Positions 50,801 through 62,166 are shown, counted from the first letter of the stretch. The stretch is DNA of 64,000 bases from Hirundichthys speculiger (GCA_018398805.1 JAGFBZ010002033.1:2007501-2071500); one strand, 5' to 3'. A program made the numbers and translations. Notes: a model not told the origin generated them from the letters alone.

Positions 50801-51829
50801 ATTAGACTAAAAGAAAAGTAGAAGATGGTGATATTTCCAAATGTGCTACTGAGTTTTTGTTGTTGTTGCTTCTGTTCCCCTAGGTTCAGTAAGAAAAGGT
50901 TCAGTAAGAAAAAATGTTCACGACACAATGGTCACTTTCAGACCTATTTCTACATATCCACCTTTGTGATGAGGTTATACATAAACTTGTCAATTAACTC
51001 TGACTTAAAATAAATACATTTATCTATTTTATCTGATAAGATCTACACTACACACAGGCTACTTTTTTTTTTTTTTTTTAAAAGTAGATTAATTATTCAT
51101 AATTGGACAATATATTGTTAGCAGCAGTAGCCATAGATGTGGGACAACCATAATACATAATATAGACTGTACCTGCATATCTTTTAAATGCAGAGCAGGA
51201 ATTTATCAGTGGCTCTTATGAATTACTGAAGTACCTATACCCCTCTCTCTCTTTATATATATAAAACTCTACGTGTTTTGCATTACCATTGTTTAAGATT
51301 GTGTATCATCAGTTTGGCAATGACTGGACGAAAGAAAGGCCCGTTCACAAAGAACGGTGTGTGTTGTACGTTTCCCCTACAGAGCACAGACAAAAGTGGC
51401 CTAAGTAATAAGGGCCTTTGCCCACTGCGGGTTTCATATCAAACAACGTCCCTGCCTTGTCCCACTGACTGAATTTTGGAGGGATTTGCATTTACAACCG
51501 CACCCTGACGTTACAGCTGTTTAACAGTACCCTTGCTCAAAACAAACATTTTCTCGATTGTTTTTGAAAAGGAATTGTGTTAAGAAGATCCTGAAGTAGG
51601 TCTGTCAGGCACATCCTCTTGTCGCACTGCGTAAAATTCTAGATTGCATCTGAATTAAACTCTTTATATATAATGTTTTACACAATGTATCTATAAAAGT
51701 CATTCCATTATATAACCGTGAGACCGAGACCTAATCGAAAAAATGTACCGTTTTTGTATACCTGTAAAAAATTTTTCAGGGGAAAACACCAGTTCCGGAA
51801 AATCATTACAGTCTTCCTACGAGAGAGAA
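50801..51829. other. upstream of rlim, no gene seen
   Basis: Contains an 18-base T run near 51063. The 51270-51660 part is of mixed composition and may belong to the rlim 5' region. Confidence 0.4.
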
Positions 51830-52500
51830 AATGGAATCCTGAGGTCGTACTCAGCTAACTCTTAGTCCTTTTTCAGAGAATTTTAAAAGAACACCTGTCT
51901 CATCCGATTATACATTTCATACCATCACTAAACAGGTAATATATCAGCGAATTTGTGACCGACGGCACATTCCTTTTTAATTAACTTTATCCTTACTGTA
52001 TGAGTGATTTTTGCTTGGTCGCTGTTAAATACTGGCCGTGAACGTCACTGGTTGACGTGGTTTGCTCGGTTAGCTTGCGGTGATGCTAATAGTAGCTATA
52101 CATATTTGTGTATATATATTACATTCAAGTGACTTAAGATATACCCGGCAACATTAAATCAATGTTCGGATAAAGCCACGTTTCTTTTTATATGTAACAT
52201 TTAAGAAGATCGTATTAATAACGAACTGATGCAGGTGAGAAGCCGTGGCTGAGTTAAAGTTAGCGACGACTAGATTAGCCGCTTGAAGCGTCGTTGATAA
52301 TTTGTAAGTTACGAAGCCGGCTGGCTAGCTGGCTTTAGTGAGCCACCACTGGGTTGTTCGGTGATTTCCTTTACTCACAGGTTTATCAACCCGTTGTTTA
52401 TTAGTGCACTATGTTATGAGACACACAGTCGACCCTCTGTTACAAATTACTAAAGTGACCACCGTTAATATCCTCTAACAATGCTAATGCTAACGGAAGC
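51830..52500 (+). promoter_or_regulatory. rlim: candidate rlim promoter and 5' non-coding exon
   Basis: This stretch is richer in CpG than its surroundings and shows no transposon relics. It holds two good donor sites, AACAG|GTAATA after 51935 and GATGCAG|GTGAGA after 52234, either of which could end a 5' non-coding exon spliced to 54377. Two CRE-like ACGT sites (AACGTCAC, TGACGTGG) lie near 52040-52060. No TATA box or exact start could be fixed. Confidence 0.35.
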
Positions 52501-52863
52501 TAAACTGTACGATGCCATTTTGTTTTTTATCTCGACTTTGACCAATATGCTCTAGATTGGATACATGCATACATTTTTGACTTTGCGTTATTGATATCAT
52601 TATACTGTCATTGTTTTTTTTAAACATATATGTATATATGTAAAGCAAGTACATCGTGTGTTTGTACAAAGCCGGCGGCTCTATTTACTAGTGTTACGTG
52701 TATAGTAATGCATGACACTTTAATTTAGAAGCGATGGACATGTGCTATGCTATGGTTTTATTGACTAGATATTATCTAAGCACTATTATTAAATGTTGTA
52801 TACTGCCGTCATAATTGATGTTGTGTTTTCACTTCGTTGCTCTCTCTCTCTCACTAATATTAA

Positions 52864-52945
52864 TACACACACACACACACACACACATATATATGTATAT
52901 ATATATGTGTGTGTGTGTATGTGTATACACACACATACACATCTA
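52864..52945. repeat. compound microsatellite (CA)n(TA)n(TG)n
   Basis: (AC)n runs into (AT)n, then (TG)n, then back to (AC)n. CA and TG arms around an AT centre are self-complementary and could form a hairpin or cruciform. It lies in the putative rlim intron 1. Confidence 0.85.
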
Positions 52946-53039
52946 TGTATATGTTAAAAAAAAGTAAGGACATTTGTGTCTGATAGATTATTTCTTTGTA
53001 ACATTGCTTCTTGGCAATAAATCTTATAATATTGGAAAT

Positions 53040-53885
53040 TAAAGATTTGCTAAATCTCTGGCAATGCCAACAGTTTTTTTTTTCTTTTTTGTGACAGTTG
53101 GTTGTTGTTTAGTGGATTGGATAATCATAATCTCAAGGAACAAGACATATTGGCAATTTAACTTTTCAAATTGATTAATTTGACAAACAGCAGCCATAGT
53201 AGCGTGTGGAAGAACCATACACAGCCACAACAGCCTGGCACCTCCTCCTCATTCGAGTCACCAGCCTGGTCATGCATTGCTGTGGGATGGCATCCCATTC
53301 TTCAACCAGCATTTATGGCAAGTCGGCCAATGCGGTTTTGTTGGTTGCTCTGGCATGGACAGCATGTTCATTGGGGTTGATGTCAGGACTGCTGACAGGT
53401 CATTTCATCCTCTCCACTCCCAAATTCAGGAGGTAGTCTCTGATTTATATCATCTTGCGATCTTTCTGAATTGAGATTGCCTCCAATGATGACAAGTCTT
53501 GCTCTTTTCTGTGAGGGAGATGCTGCCCCACACCATCACACTGCCTCCAGCATGCACTGGTGTTACTCTATCAGTGCAGTAAATACCAAAGTGTTCTGCA
53601 CGTCCTCTCCATATTTTGACCCCATGATCCACGTGCTGTAGGTAGATTCTGGACTCACTGCGAAACACAACATTCCTCTAGATGTTCAGATTCCAGTGCA
53701 AATGGGCCTGATGGGAGAGGGCAGTTATGGCAGGCCTCCCGCCACCCCTATTAGAAAAACTGTTTTGTATTGTCAAAGAAGGTTAGACAACTCCTTCATG
53801 GGAACAACCCACATACTGAGCTCTGAAGCTCATCCCACATATGCATGTTCCTTACAAATGAAGCACCATTTAAAAGGGAAATGAG
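53040..53885 (-). mobile_element. decayed Tc1-like transposon, minus strand
   Basis: The minus strand gives SRIYLQHVDHGVKIWRGRAE, then THAGGSVMVWGSIS-like text (53540-53510), a diverged DLNPIE region near 53370, and a C-terminal MRRRCQAVVAVYGSSTRY-type end near 53220, all typical of Tc1 transposases, with stops between. It is a different group from the 20733 element. Confidence 0.75.
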
Positions 53886-54376
53886 TGGTCTTTTCAATGG
53901 TAAAAGATTTATTGCCAAAAATCATTGTTATAACCAAGAAACTACCGAAAGCAACTTTCCTTACTTTGTGTGCTAAGTTTATATTAGAGCTGGGTGATAT
54001 GACCTCAATTCAATTTCACGATTAATTGAATAAGTTACTTTGATTGCGATTAATGATCGATTATTTTGGCATTGTTTTAGTTTTTGCCCTCACAGGATTA
54101 TAACAAGGTTTTTAACTGCAAGTTTAATCAACTATTAAATTGGGATATTTTTCTGACAAAAGTACATATCTTTGACTTTAAAAGGAAGCACACACAGAAA
54201 CTAACCATATATAGTGATTACATGAATGCATTAAAGAAGAGAAATAATTGAAATTAGTAAGATTACATCAATTATTCATTCTGAATTTCAGTTAATTGCC
54301 CATACAATTTACATACTAACTCAAGTTTTATTACATAATAACCTGCAGGTGTTAATATCTCTTTTCTTTCCTGCAG

Positions 54377-54604
54377 CAATTGGATCTTGTTGGAAGTTGG
54401 AGAACATCCTGTAGACACCCCTCCCTTGTGATTCAATGGAAGGGTCTGACAGTGTTGAGCAGGGAGGCAGTGACCAGCCAGAGTCACAACGCAGAAGGCA
54501 GCTGGATCGCCTTGACAGAGAAGAGGCCTTCTACCAGTTTGTCAACAATCTCAGTGATGAGGACTATCGTCTTATGAGAGACAACAATCTTTTGGGAAAT
54601 CCAG
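54377..54604 (+). CDS. rlim: rlim first coding exon
   Basis: The acceptor TTTCTTTCCTGCAG ends at 54376 and the donor CCAG|GTGATT follows 54604. The ATG at 54436 (CAATGG) starts 56 codons plus one base. No upstream ATG is in frame within the exon. It encodes [18 protein letters not shown] and then the conserved [15 protein letters not shown] block. Confidence 0.88.
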
Positions 54605-57600
54605 GTGATTAACCTTACCATAACTCCCACTTGACATAGACTAGTGTAGACATATATGCTCTCCATCTTCCATACAACACTTCATGCTTTCCTTTCAAAC
54701 TTTGTTAGGTTCAAAATAAGATGGGAAAAACAAATCCAATAGGCATGTATTTTCTGTTATGATGTTTCACTTGGGTGTCACATGACAGTGAATTCATCTT
54801 CTCAGGTTGTATTTGTTGAATTCTGTATTTAAGTTTTTAAATATTTGACACAGGCAAGATTATGTCATTTGTAGGTTCTGAGTGTCATTTTCAATCAATC
54901 TTCCATTAATTTCCCACACCTAACTCCATGTTAGAGCAGTAGCTGACTGCGGGTGAGAAAAGTTGACTGAATACTGTCTAACTTCAAACACATAAATTCA
55001 GGATTGTATTATTGCCTACTCTGCTCACAAGGACTTTTGCCATAACGGTCTTTGCAGTTGGTATGCAAAATCTCGCAGGTTCTTGTTATTGCGCTATACC
55101 ACAGTGTTCTCTGTTCAGTGAAGTTCTAATCTACAAAACAGTACTGGTGTGCTTTTTCAAAAGACGAGATGAGCATGTAGCATTACATTGATTTGAAAAT
55201 ATAAACAAAGATCTTAGTCAGATATGTACGATATGCTGTCACCTTTCCCCCTCCAACTTCGTTCAGATAGCTTTCTCCATCTTATGTACTCCATTTTTAT
55301 TCATTTATTTTTTTAAATCATACACATTTGCATTCCTGAATATGCTTGAATGCAACCACCTGTGGACAAACAAAGATGTCCAATTTGTTTCTTTCCCTGG
55401 ACAGTGGGAGGTATATATAAGTTTGGAGCACGTGTCAAGGAGAGGGCATTGAGTGGACAGTGGCATGCCCTGGTAAGTCTGGTCGATTTCAGTATTGTCC
55501 TGTTGCTGTGTTCAAAGAAAACCAAACAGCCAGTACAGTACTAAACTCAACGAGAGGTCTTTTCTTATTTTATTTCTTTATGTATATCACTCTATCATTA
55601 ACTCTGTTCCTGCCAGATATGTAGCTGTATACAGTGATACCCAGCCCACATTTATTTTCCTTTGCATTAAATCATATTTTATTTTAATTGTAGGGAGAAA
55701 AGCTGCAATGTCTGTTTTCCAGCTTGTTACTTGAGAAGACGGAGTGAACACCTTATAACCTTCAATAAAGTAACATGTTGATTTCCAAAGAAGTTATTAT
55801 TCTTGCCTCAATAGGATGTTTTGTCATAATCTCTTTCAGGAGAGGTAACAGAAGATGAGCTGATTAGTAGACTTCATCAAATCAAAGATGGTCCTGAGCA
55901 GCAGAATAACAACCCTAGTACTGAGAGTAGTGAAGATCAAGTTGGTAGGTGTATCTTTTAACCCCCCCTCCCCTTTTTTTTTTTCTTAAAAAAATAGTAA
56001 TTCTTTAATGTTTACACATTTCAAAATCATTTGTTCATTATTAAGTCTATTGATTACTATTTATGTACATGCTTTTATTTCTCTCCTTCAGAGCAACCTG
56101 AGACCTCTGAGGATCCTGCTGGTGGGGATAGTCTTTTGGACTGGCTAAACACAGTCCGGCGCACAGGCAACACAACCAGAACCGGTCATCGTGGAAACCA
56201 GTCCTGGAGGGCTGTAAGCCAGACCAACCCAAATAGCGGTGATTTTCGCTTTAGCCTGGAAATAAGTGTGAATCGTAACCTGGCTGAACAGCAGGCTGCT
56301 GCTGAAGGGGAGCAGGAGCCTGCTGAGCAGGCCCCTGAGGGTCAAGAGGGAATTGCAAATCCTGAACCATCAGTTCCTATGGAGACAGAAGTGGTGGAAG
56401 AACCGGTTGTAGAAGAATTGGCTGTCATTGTGGAACCAGAGCCACAGCTACAGCCAGAGCCAGTGCTAGAGCCACAGCCAGAGCCACAGCCACACCCAGA
56501 GCCAGAGCCAGAACCAGAGCCAGAGCCAGAGCCAGTGCTAGAGCCACAGCCACAGCCACAGCCAGAGCCAGAGCCAGAGCCAGAGCCAGTGCTAGAGTCA
56601 CAACCAGAACCAGAGCCAGAGCCAGAGCCAGAACTAGAAGAGGTTGTTGCACCGCAGGTTGTTGAGGAACCTCCCAGCCCACCTGTAGCCTTGCCAGTAC
56701 AACCCCCACCTTGTTCTTCTCCACGCCGAGGTCAAAGGAGAGCCCGCAGCCGTAGTCCAGAGCCACGCAGGACTAGGGCCCGTTTAGCCAGGAGCCGCTC
56801 CCCTCTCAACTTGGATCAGCTAGATGGTCTGCCTACTCCACGACATTCTCATAGCTCTCAAAGCCCCAGTTCTTCCACCAATACAACACCTGTGCCTCAA
56901 GTGGAGGGCAGTTCTCGGACTCGACAACATGTTCTTTCCAGGCAAAGCATAGCTGATGGTGATGCTCAGTTACCTGGAGCTGGTGCAGAATCAGTTCCAG
57001 AGGCCCAAAATGTAGGATCTCAGGAAGGAGAGAATGCTGGAGTTGAGGGGAGGTGCAGCAGGGCGCCGCCCTCCTACTATAATGCTTGATCTCCAGGTGC
57101 GCCGTGTACGTCCAGGTGAATATCGGCAAAGAGACAGCATTGCTAGTCGTACCCGCTCACGGTCTCAGAACTCAAACAACACATTTCTATATGAGAGTGA
57201 GCGTGGTGGATTTCGTAGGACTTTCTCCCGATCAGAGCGTGCTGGTGTGAGGACCTACGTCAGCACTATTCGCATCCCTATCCGAAGAATCTCTGATGCA
57301 GGTTTGGGTGAAGCAACCTCAATGGCTCTCCAGTCTATGATTAGGCAGATAATGACAGGCTTTGGTGAGCTTGGCTACCTCATGGATTCAGACTCGGATT
57401 CTTCAGATTCGAACCGTGGTGCCAGCACACCTGCTGACTTGCAAACCCTTAACAATCCAGATGGTAATAATGCTGACGCTCCGACTGCTGATGTCGACGA
57501 ACAACCGATTAGTGCTGGCGTTAGGGAAAGGACGGTTGAGACTGATGCCAATGAGGGCCTTGCCTCTGGTTCACCAGCCTCTGGTGGCAGGGCTCGACCG

Positions 57601-57933
57601 AGACCACCTATCAGCCTAGAGGAACCCAGCTCACTGCCTTTCTTGCGACTTGCTCACTTCTTCCTCCTAAATGATGATGATGAGGACCAGCCTCAGGGGC
57701 TGACCAAAGAACAGATTGACAACCTCTCCATGCGCAATTTTGGTGAGAGTGACGCCCTGAAGACCTGTAGTGTCTGCATAACAGAGTACGCAGAGGGTAA
57801 CAAGCTACGCAAGCTTCCCTGCTCTCATGAGTACCATGTGCACTGCATAGATCGCTGGCTTTCTGAAAACTCCACTTGCCCCATCTGCCGCAGAGCTGTC
57901 CTGGTGTCAGCCAACCGAGAGAGTGTGGTGTAA
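54377..57933 (+). CDS. rlim: rlim (RNF12) RING-H2 E3 ubiquitin ligase, frameshifted in last exon
   Basis: Coding exons are 54436-54604, 55840-55944 and 56092-57933. RLIM is a nuclear E3 ubiquitin ligase that targets LIM-domain cofactors (LDB/CLIM) and, in mammals, REX1 in X inactivation. Seen here: the N-terminal block [15 protein letters not shown] at residues 25-39, [18 protein letters not shown] and [20 protein letters not shown], a Glu-Pro/Gln-Pro repeat (genomic 56433-56640), a basic Arg-Ser block ([12 protein letters not shown]), the [20 protein letters not shown] and [20 protein letters not shown] blocks, and a C-terminal RING-H2 (C650, C653, C668, H670, H673, C676, C687, C690) ending in ESVV. 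One extra base in GGGG at 57047-57050 breaks the frame; removing one G restores a 704-residue protein (human 624). As written, the product stops at 57087 after 423 residues without the RING. A base error in the sequence is the simplest explanation. Confidence 0.92.
55405..55472 (+). other. candidate alternative (poison) exon in rlim intron 2
   Basis: A pyrimidine tract ending TTTCCCTGGACAG and a strong donor CTG|GTAAGTC bound 68 bases that are open in the rlim frame (23 codons starting [13 protein letters not shown]). The length is not a multiple of three, so inclusion moves the next exon out of frame and gives TAA at 55846-55848, about 96 bases before the next junction, which would make the transcript a nonsense-mediated-decay target. 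It could equally be a chance pair of splice-like sites. Confidence 0.3.
55840..55944 (+). CDS. rlim: rlim second coding exon
   Basis: The acceptor CTCTTTCAG ends at 55839 and the donor GTTG|GTAGGT follows 55944. The exon is 105 bases and keeps phase 1 on both sides. It encodes [20 protein letters not shown], matching the human GESTEEELLRRLQQIKEGP block, then an Asn/Ser-rich linker. Confidence 0.88.
56092..57933 (+). CDS. rlim: rlim last coding exon (two frames joined by a 1-nt shift)
   Basis: The acceptor CTCTCCTTCAG ends at 56091. The first part is open to a TGA at 57087; the second part is open in the +1 frame from at least 57034 to the TAA at 57931. The overlap covers the GGGG run at 57047-57050. 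Exon lengths sum to 2116 bases, and subtracting one gives exactly 705 codons. The protein on both sides of the break matches RLIM, so they are one gene. Confidence 0.9.
56433..56640 (+). repeat. rlim: Glu-Pro / Gln-Pro coding repeat in rlim
   Basis: About 70 codons of GAGCCA/CAGCCA hexamers encode runs of EPEPEP and QPQP. A longer unit reading PVLE(P/S)QPEP occurs three times (near 56460, 56530 and 56586), which suggests growth by slippage and unequal exchange. The remembered human protein has no such tract; it carries a poly-Ser run later in the protein instead. The antisense Ala-Leu reading frame over this tract is a shadow. Confidence 0.85.
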
Positions 57934-59530
57934 CTCCTAATAGAACATCTGTTTTTTTTTTTTTTCCTCCTTCAAATTAGGTAAAAGTCCAAGTCATATA
58001 AGATGTTTTGAGAACATCTGTCTTGACTGTTGAAATGTATTTCAGCCATGCCATTGGTAAGTTTGATTCTAACGTCGCATATTTAAATTGGGTGCTTCAT
58101 AACGTGACATCAATACTTATTCAGTCCCTAGATAGGAGTGTACTGTTGGTGTTCAGAATGAGACACAAGCAATGCATGCTGTTGATCAACTCGTAATGAC
58201 CATGCAGTGTTGCATTGCATCAAACCATGCACATAGTCAGACTTGTATGTCAAAAAGAAACCTGATTATAAATGCTGCACACCTCCAGGTAGTTTAGGCA
58301 CTACAAATCTATTCTTTTATCCTCCTAAATGTCGTTTTATATTGGATAAAGGTACGACCCTTATTTACACCAGGTGGAAGTATTAGCTGTAAATAAGCTT
58401 GTAAAATACGTTTGAATCATACTCTGTATCAGTGAATTGGTTTTGGAATGTAAACATTCTCATATGAAGATCTAAGTCATGCTGTTAGAAAATTAAAACA
58501 TTCATGACTTGACGAGAGGGTGGTGTCGATGTGCATAGCTGAATTGTGTAGAGATTATGCCAAGAATGTGGCACATAAATTGGGTTGCCATTTACAATCT
58601 AAGTTGTACTTTCCCTTTTAGTTTACATGACAGAAACAAGCTGCTTTCTTTGAGTGGTATTTTCCAATAAAGTCAGTCAGTGTGCGCCAAAGACTTTGGT
58701 AGGAGGTGGGGGAATTTCAAATTTTATTGGTATATGGAAAACATATTCATCTTTTCAACTTTTGGATTACTGTTTCTTCCTTGTTTTAGCATAATTTGAC
58801 AGAAGAAATAAGAGGGTCTCAGATGTAGGGTTGCTGTCAAGTTATGAATTCTCCAACTTACAGATATTGGGGCCTTTTTTATTTCTTTTCTTTGTATAGT
58901 GCTCTCTGTCATTTGTCAAATCCAATCATCTGCCACCCACCTGCTGGATTTTTGTTTTCCTGTTAATTTACCTACTTGATCCAAACCAGAAAAAATCTGT
59001 TAAATTGTACATGATATTGCTTAACTTATTAATCCAAATATTGTCAAGATACTGTCAGACATCAAGTCTGGAGAAATACATCATTGTCCTTTATTCTAAG
59101 CTTCAGTAGAAAGTAAAGACAACATCCAACATGCCCTCTCACTGCCTCATGGGCAAATGCTCCAAATGTGTGCAATACATGCAAAAGTTACAAATAGAGA
59201 AGTACAGACCATGGTATAATGTGTACTGTTGTTAAAAAATGGTTGTTTATGGCTAAAATCTTAAATGAAGACCTAATACCTTTTTACAGTATTTGTTGAA
59301 TTTCTTTTGATTTAGAAGTTCTGTAGGTTTTATTAGCACTGTTGATGAAACAGGAACACTGGCTAAAACGAGAATGGTATCACTATTATTGTCATCCTGT
59401 CATATTTCTTGTTTCACTGTTTGATGTCTTAGCCACAATTATTACTGCCTGTTTTGGGACTTAAAAGTTTGAATGCAAGATTTTTGTTCAACATCATAAA
59501 CCTGTAAATAAATTGTATGTCTCCACTGAG
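57934..59530 (+). other. rlim: rlim 3' UTR
   Basis: The AT-rich sequence after the rlim stop lacks repeats. AATAAA signals at 58666-58671 and 59507-59512 are plausible alternative poly(A) sites; the second is followed by a GT-rich stretch (GACCTTGTTCTGTG) about 35 bases on. The end is inferred. Confidence 0.5.
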
Positions 59531-59683
59531 GTCAAGTTTAAGGTTTGACCTTGTTCTGTGATCCACCCAGTGCAGTATGTTAACTGGGTGTTAAATGAAA
59601 CTAACCGCTGAATTAAACAAGTTGTTATGCTTTAAAATGATGCATCACATGTATGCAAGTACTTCGTTTGTGCTGTAAAAATA

Positions 59684-60978
59684 CACTGCCCATCCAAAAA
59701 AAAAAGTCACACTGATATTTTGTTGGGTCGCTTTTACCTTTGATTATGGTATGTATTCATCGTGGCATAGTTTTTTTTTTTTTTTTAAGATTTTTTTTTG
59801 GCTCTAGTGGCCGTTTATTGAAAGTAGAGAGACAGGAAGGGGGCAGAGAGAATCGGGAAGACACGCGGGAAAGAGTCGCCGAGCCGGGAATCGAACTCAC
59901 GACCAGCCACACGAGGACTGTAGCCTCTGTATATGGCCGCCTGCCCTAACCACTGCTCCACCGGGGTGGCCATCATGGCATAGTTTTGATAAGCTTCTGC
60001 ATTATCACATTTATTTCCATCTCCTGAGTTACATGAATTTGTTTGCCAATATCTTGTATTTATGATGGGAGAGTCGGACTGCTGCACAAAGCCTTCTCCA
60101 GCACATCCCAAAGAGTCTCAGTGGGGTTAAGGTCTGGGCTCTGTGGTGGTCAGTCCAAGTGTGAAAATGTCTCATGTTCCCTGAATCACTTTTTCACAAT
60201 CTGAGACCAATGAGTCCTGCCATTGTCATCTTGGAGTATGCCTGAACTATCAGGGAAGGAAAAAACAATCCATTAATGGAATAACCTGGTCATTTAGTAT
60301 GTTCAGCTGACCTTTTTTTTTTTTTTTTTTTTAGCCACATAACTTTGCTGAACCAGACCTGACCAACTGCATCAACCCAAATCAAAACGCTGCCCCCACA
60401 GGCTTGTGCAGTAGGTACTAGCCATGATGGGTGCATCGCTTCCCTGTTGCACCTTCACTCTGAATCAGAGTAAATCTGGACTCGTCAGACCACATTACCT
60501 CCCTCCATTGCTCCAGAGCCCATTCTTAATGCTCTCTAGCAGTTTGAAGCTTTTTTTTCCCCCTGACTACCCTCATTGATAAGTGATTTTCCTAAGGCTA
60601 CACAGCTCCTGAGTTCCCTTCGCATTGTCTGTGTGGGAAAGCTCTTACTTTCACAATTAAAATTACTCCATGAGTTCTATTTTTTTTTTTTTTCCACAAT
60701 TTAATTTCACCAAACATTTAAGTGATGACCAATCAGGATCCTTCCGACCCCATTTCTTTCTTGAAGATGATGGTTCCCCACTAACCTATGCCTTTTTAAT
60801 AATGTGTTGGAAAGTTCTAAATCCAATTCTAGCAGTTTTAGCAATCTCCGCTGATATGTTCTTTGCTTGATGGCTGCCAATAATTTGACCCCTCTGAACA
60901 GGGAGAGGGCTAATGTTTTTCACAACAATAGGATATGTTTTCCGACATGATTGTTTTATTGTGTGTGTGTGTTCAGTG
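59684..60978 (-). mobile_element. older copy of the 20733-type Tc1 element, minus strand, with SINE inserted
   Basis: The end CACTGCCCATCCAAAAAAAA at 59684 resembles that of the 20733 copy. On the minus strand MSENIS (near 60950), CSEGSNYWQPSS-type helix-turn-helix text and, near 60120-60070, [20 protein letters not shown] match the 20733 transposase. Many stops and indels; the 5' inverted repeat is lost next to a TG run and a SINE at 60985. Confidence 0.75.
59771..59970 (-). repeat. tRNA-derived SINE inserted in the Tc1 relic, minus strand
   Basis: Minus-strand reading: GGCCACCCCGGTGGAGCAGTGG (A box) and GAGTTCGATTCCC (B box, 59886-59898), a TCTCTCTGCCCCCTTCCTG body and a poly-A tail (poly-T at 59771-59787). 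Target copies CATCGTGGCATAG (59758-59770) and CATCATGGCATAG (59971-59983) differ at one base. Confidence 0.85.
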
Positions 60979-60984
60979 TTTGGG

Positions 60985-61720
60985 TGGCATTAGCTCAGCT
61001 GGTAGAGCAGGGTCGTCCAGTTTCTATAAGGTTGGCGGTTCAATCCCAACTCCATATGGGCAAGCTGTTTAAACCCAGTGGACATGGCAGTAGCCACCCA
61101 CTGGTGTGAGAATGAGAGTCTAATGTAAAGCACTTTTGGGGCACCATGATGGTGTCTAGAAGTGCGATATTTACAGGGCTTAAAGTATTCCGGCACCGTG
61201 CCGGATCTCCGGTGGTTGTTTAAATAGAAGCAACAAGTGGCGCTGAGGCATGGACAGAGAACAAAGGTGGAGACAGTTAGCCGTTTGGATGCCAGGAGCT
61301 AAGGGAGCCTGGTACCTGTTTTCGTGTGTTGTGCTCCAAGAAGCTCGTCTAAAAAAACGAGGAGAGGAGTGAAGACCAAATGGAATGTATTTCCTATAAC
61401 TTAATTTACCATTGTTTTGAACAAAAATGACAGAAAAGTTGCAATTTATGTTTTTTTTTTTGTACAAATTGGCCTTTACTGAATTAAATAGTTGCTAAAT
61501 GAATCAGATTAATTGGCTTGACTCAGTTTCACATGTTTTCAATTATAACTTAATAACCTTTACTTTCTAAAATTCCCATTTAAATTGTAAGTCATGTATA
61601 TTACCAATCACCAATAATGTGTATGCGTTGGATCCACTGCAGCCCCGTAACCAAAATTTCAGGCTCAGGGTTTTTTTTCTTACTTTAAGCCCTGGATATA
61701 ACTGCAGTTCATTTAACATT
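60985..61720 (+). repeat. tRNA-derived repeat (SINE) split by a hAT
   Basis: It begins GGTGGCATTAGCTCAGCTGGTAGAGC (tRNA-like A box) and has GGTTCAATCCC (B box) at about 61038, then a body ending TAAAGCACTTTTGGGG. The tail (AGAAGTGCGATAT) is interrupted at 61174 and resumes at 61695 (GATATAACTGCAGTTCATTTAAC). Confidence 0.75.
61174..61694. mobile_element. 521-bp hAT-like element in the SINE tail
   Basis: Both ends carry the same 14 bases CAGGGCTTAAAGTA as perfect inverted repeats. The flanks GATATTTA and GATATAAC agree at the first five and one further base, fitting a mutated 8-bp duplication. No transposase frame is present. Confidence 0.78.
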
Positions 61721-62166
61721 TAAGAAATGAGAAGCTGCTCACTTCTTCAGTTCATGTTAAATAACTTGTTTCCATCTAAATCAATCATCCATTCAGTACT
61801 TGTTCAATGGGAGGCTCTCCCTTATTTGCCATAACCTGGATTTTACTAAGCTTTTTTTTTTTTTGGATGAGCAGTGTATAATTTTGCATTTAAATAGACA
61901 TGCTTTTTGTTTTTGTTGTTTTTATCACGTGTTTTGTTACAACTTTACTAAATTATTTGAACTCATTTTTTTTTTTTTTTTTTTAAATCAACTAATAATG
62001 ACCAACAAGAAGATGAAGACCAACGATGCCCAATCTCCTTGTCAGTATATCAAAGTCGACCTCCGTATCACATAACACACTCATGGCCATTTTAGCGAGA
62101 TACATGTATACATAGACTGAATTTCCAGGTACAATGAAAGTAGAATATGTATCAGTGTCGTTAATG

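Noticed and set aside
56425..56766. Minus-strand Ala/Leu/Val-rich frame
   Set aside because: Antisense shadow of the Glu-Pro coding repeat in rlim.
59880..59962. tRNA gene on the minus strand
   Set aside because: A and B boxes belong to a SINE with a poly-A tail and target duplications.
60991..61060. tRNA gene
   Set aside because: A and B boxes are tRNA-like, but the sequence continues into a SINE body and I could not pair a proper acceptor stem; it is a tRNA-derived repeat.
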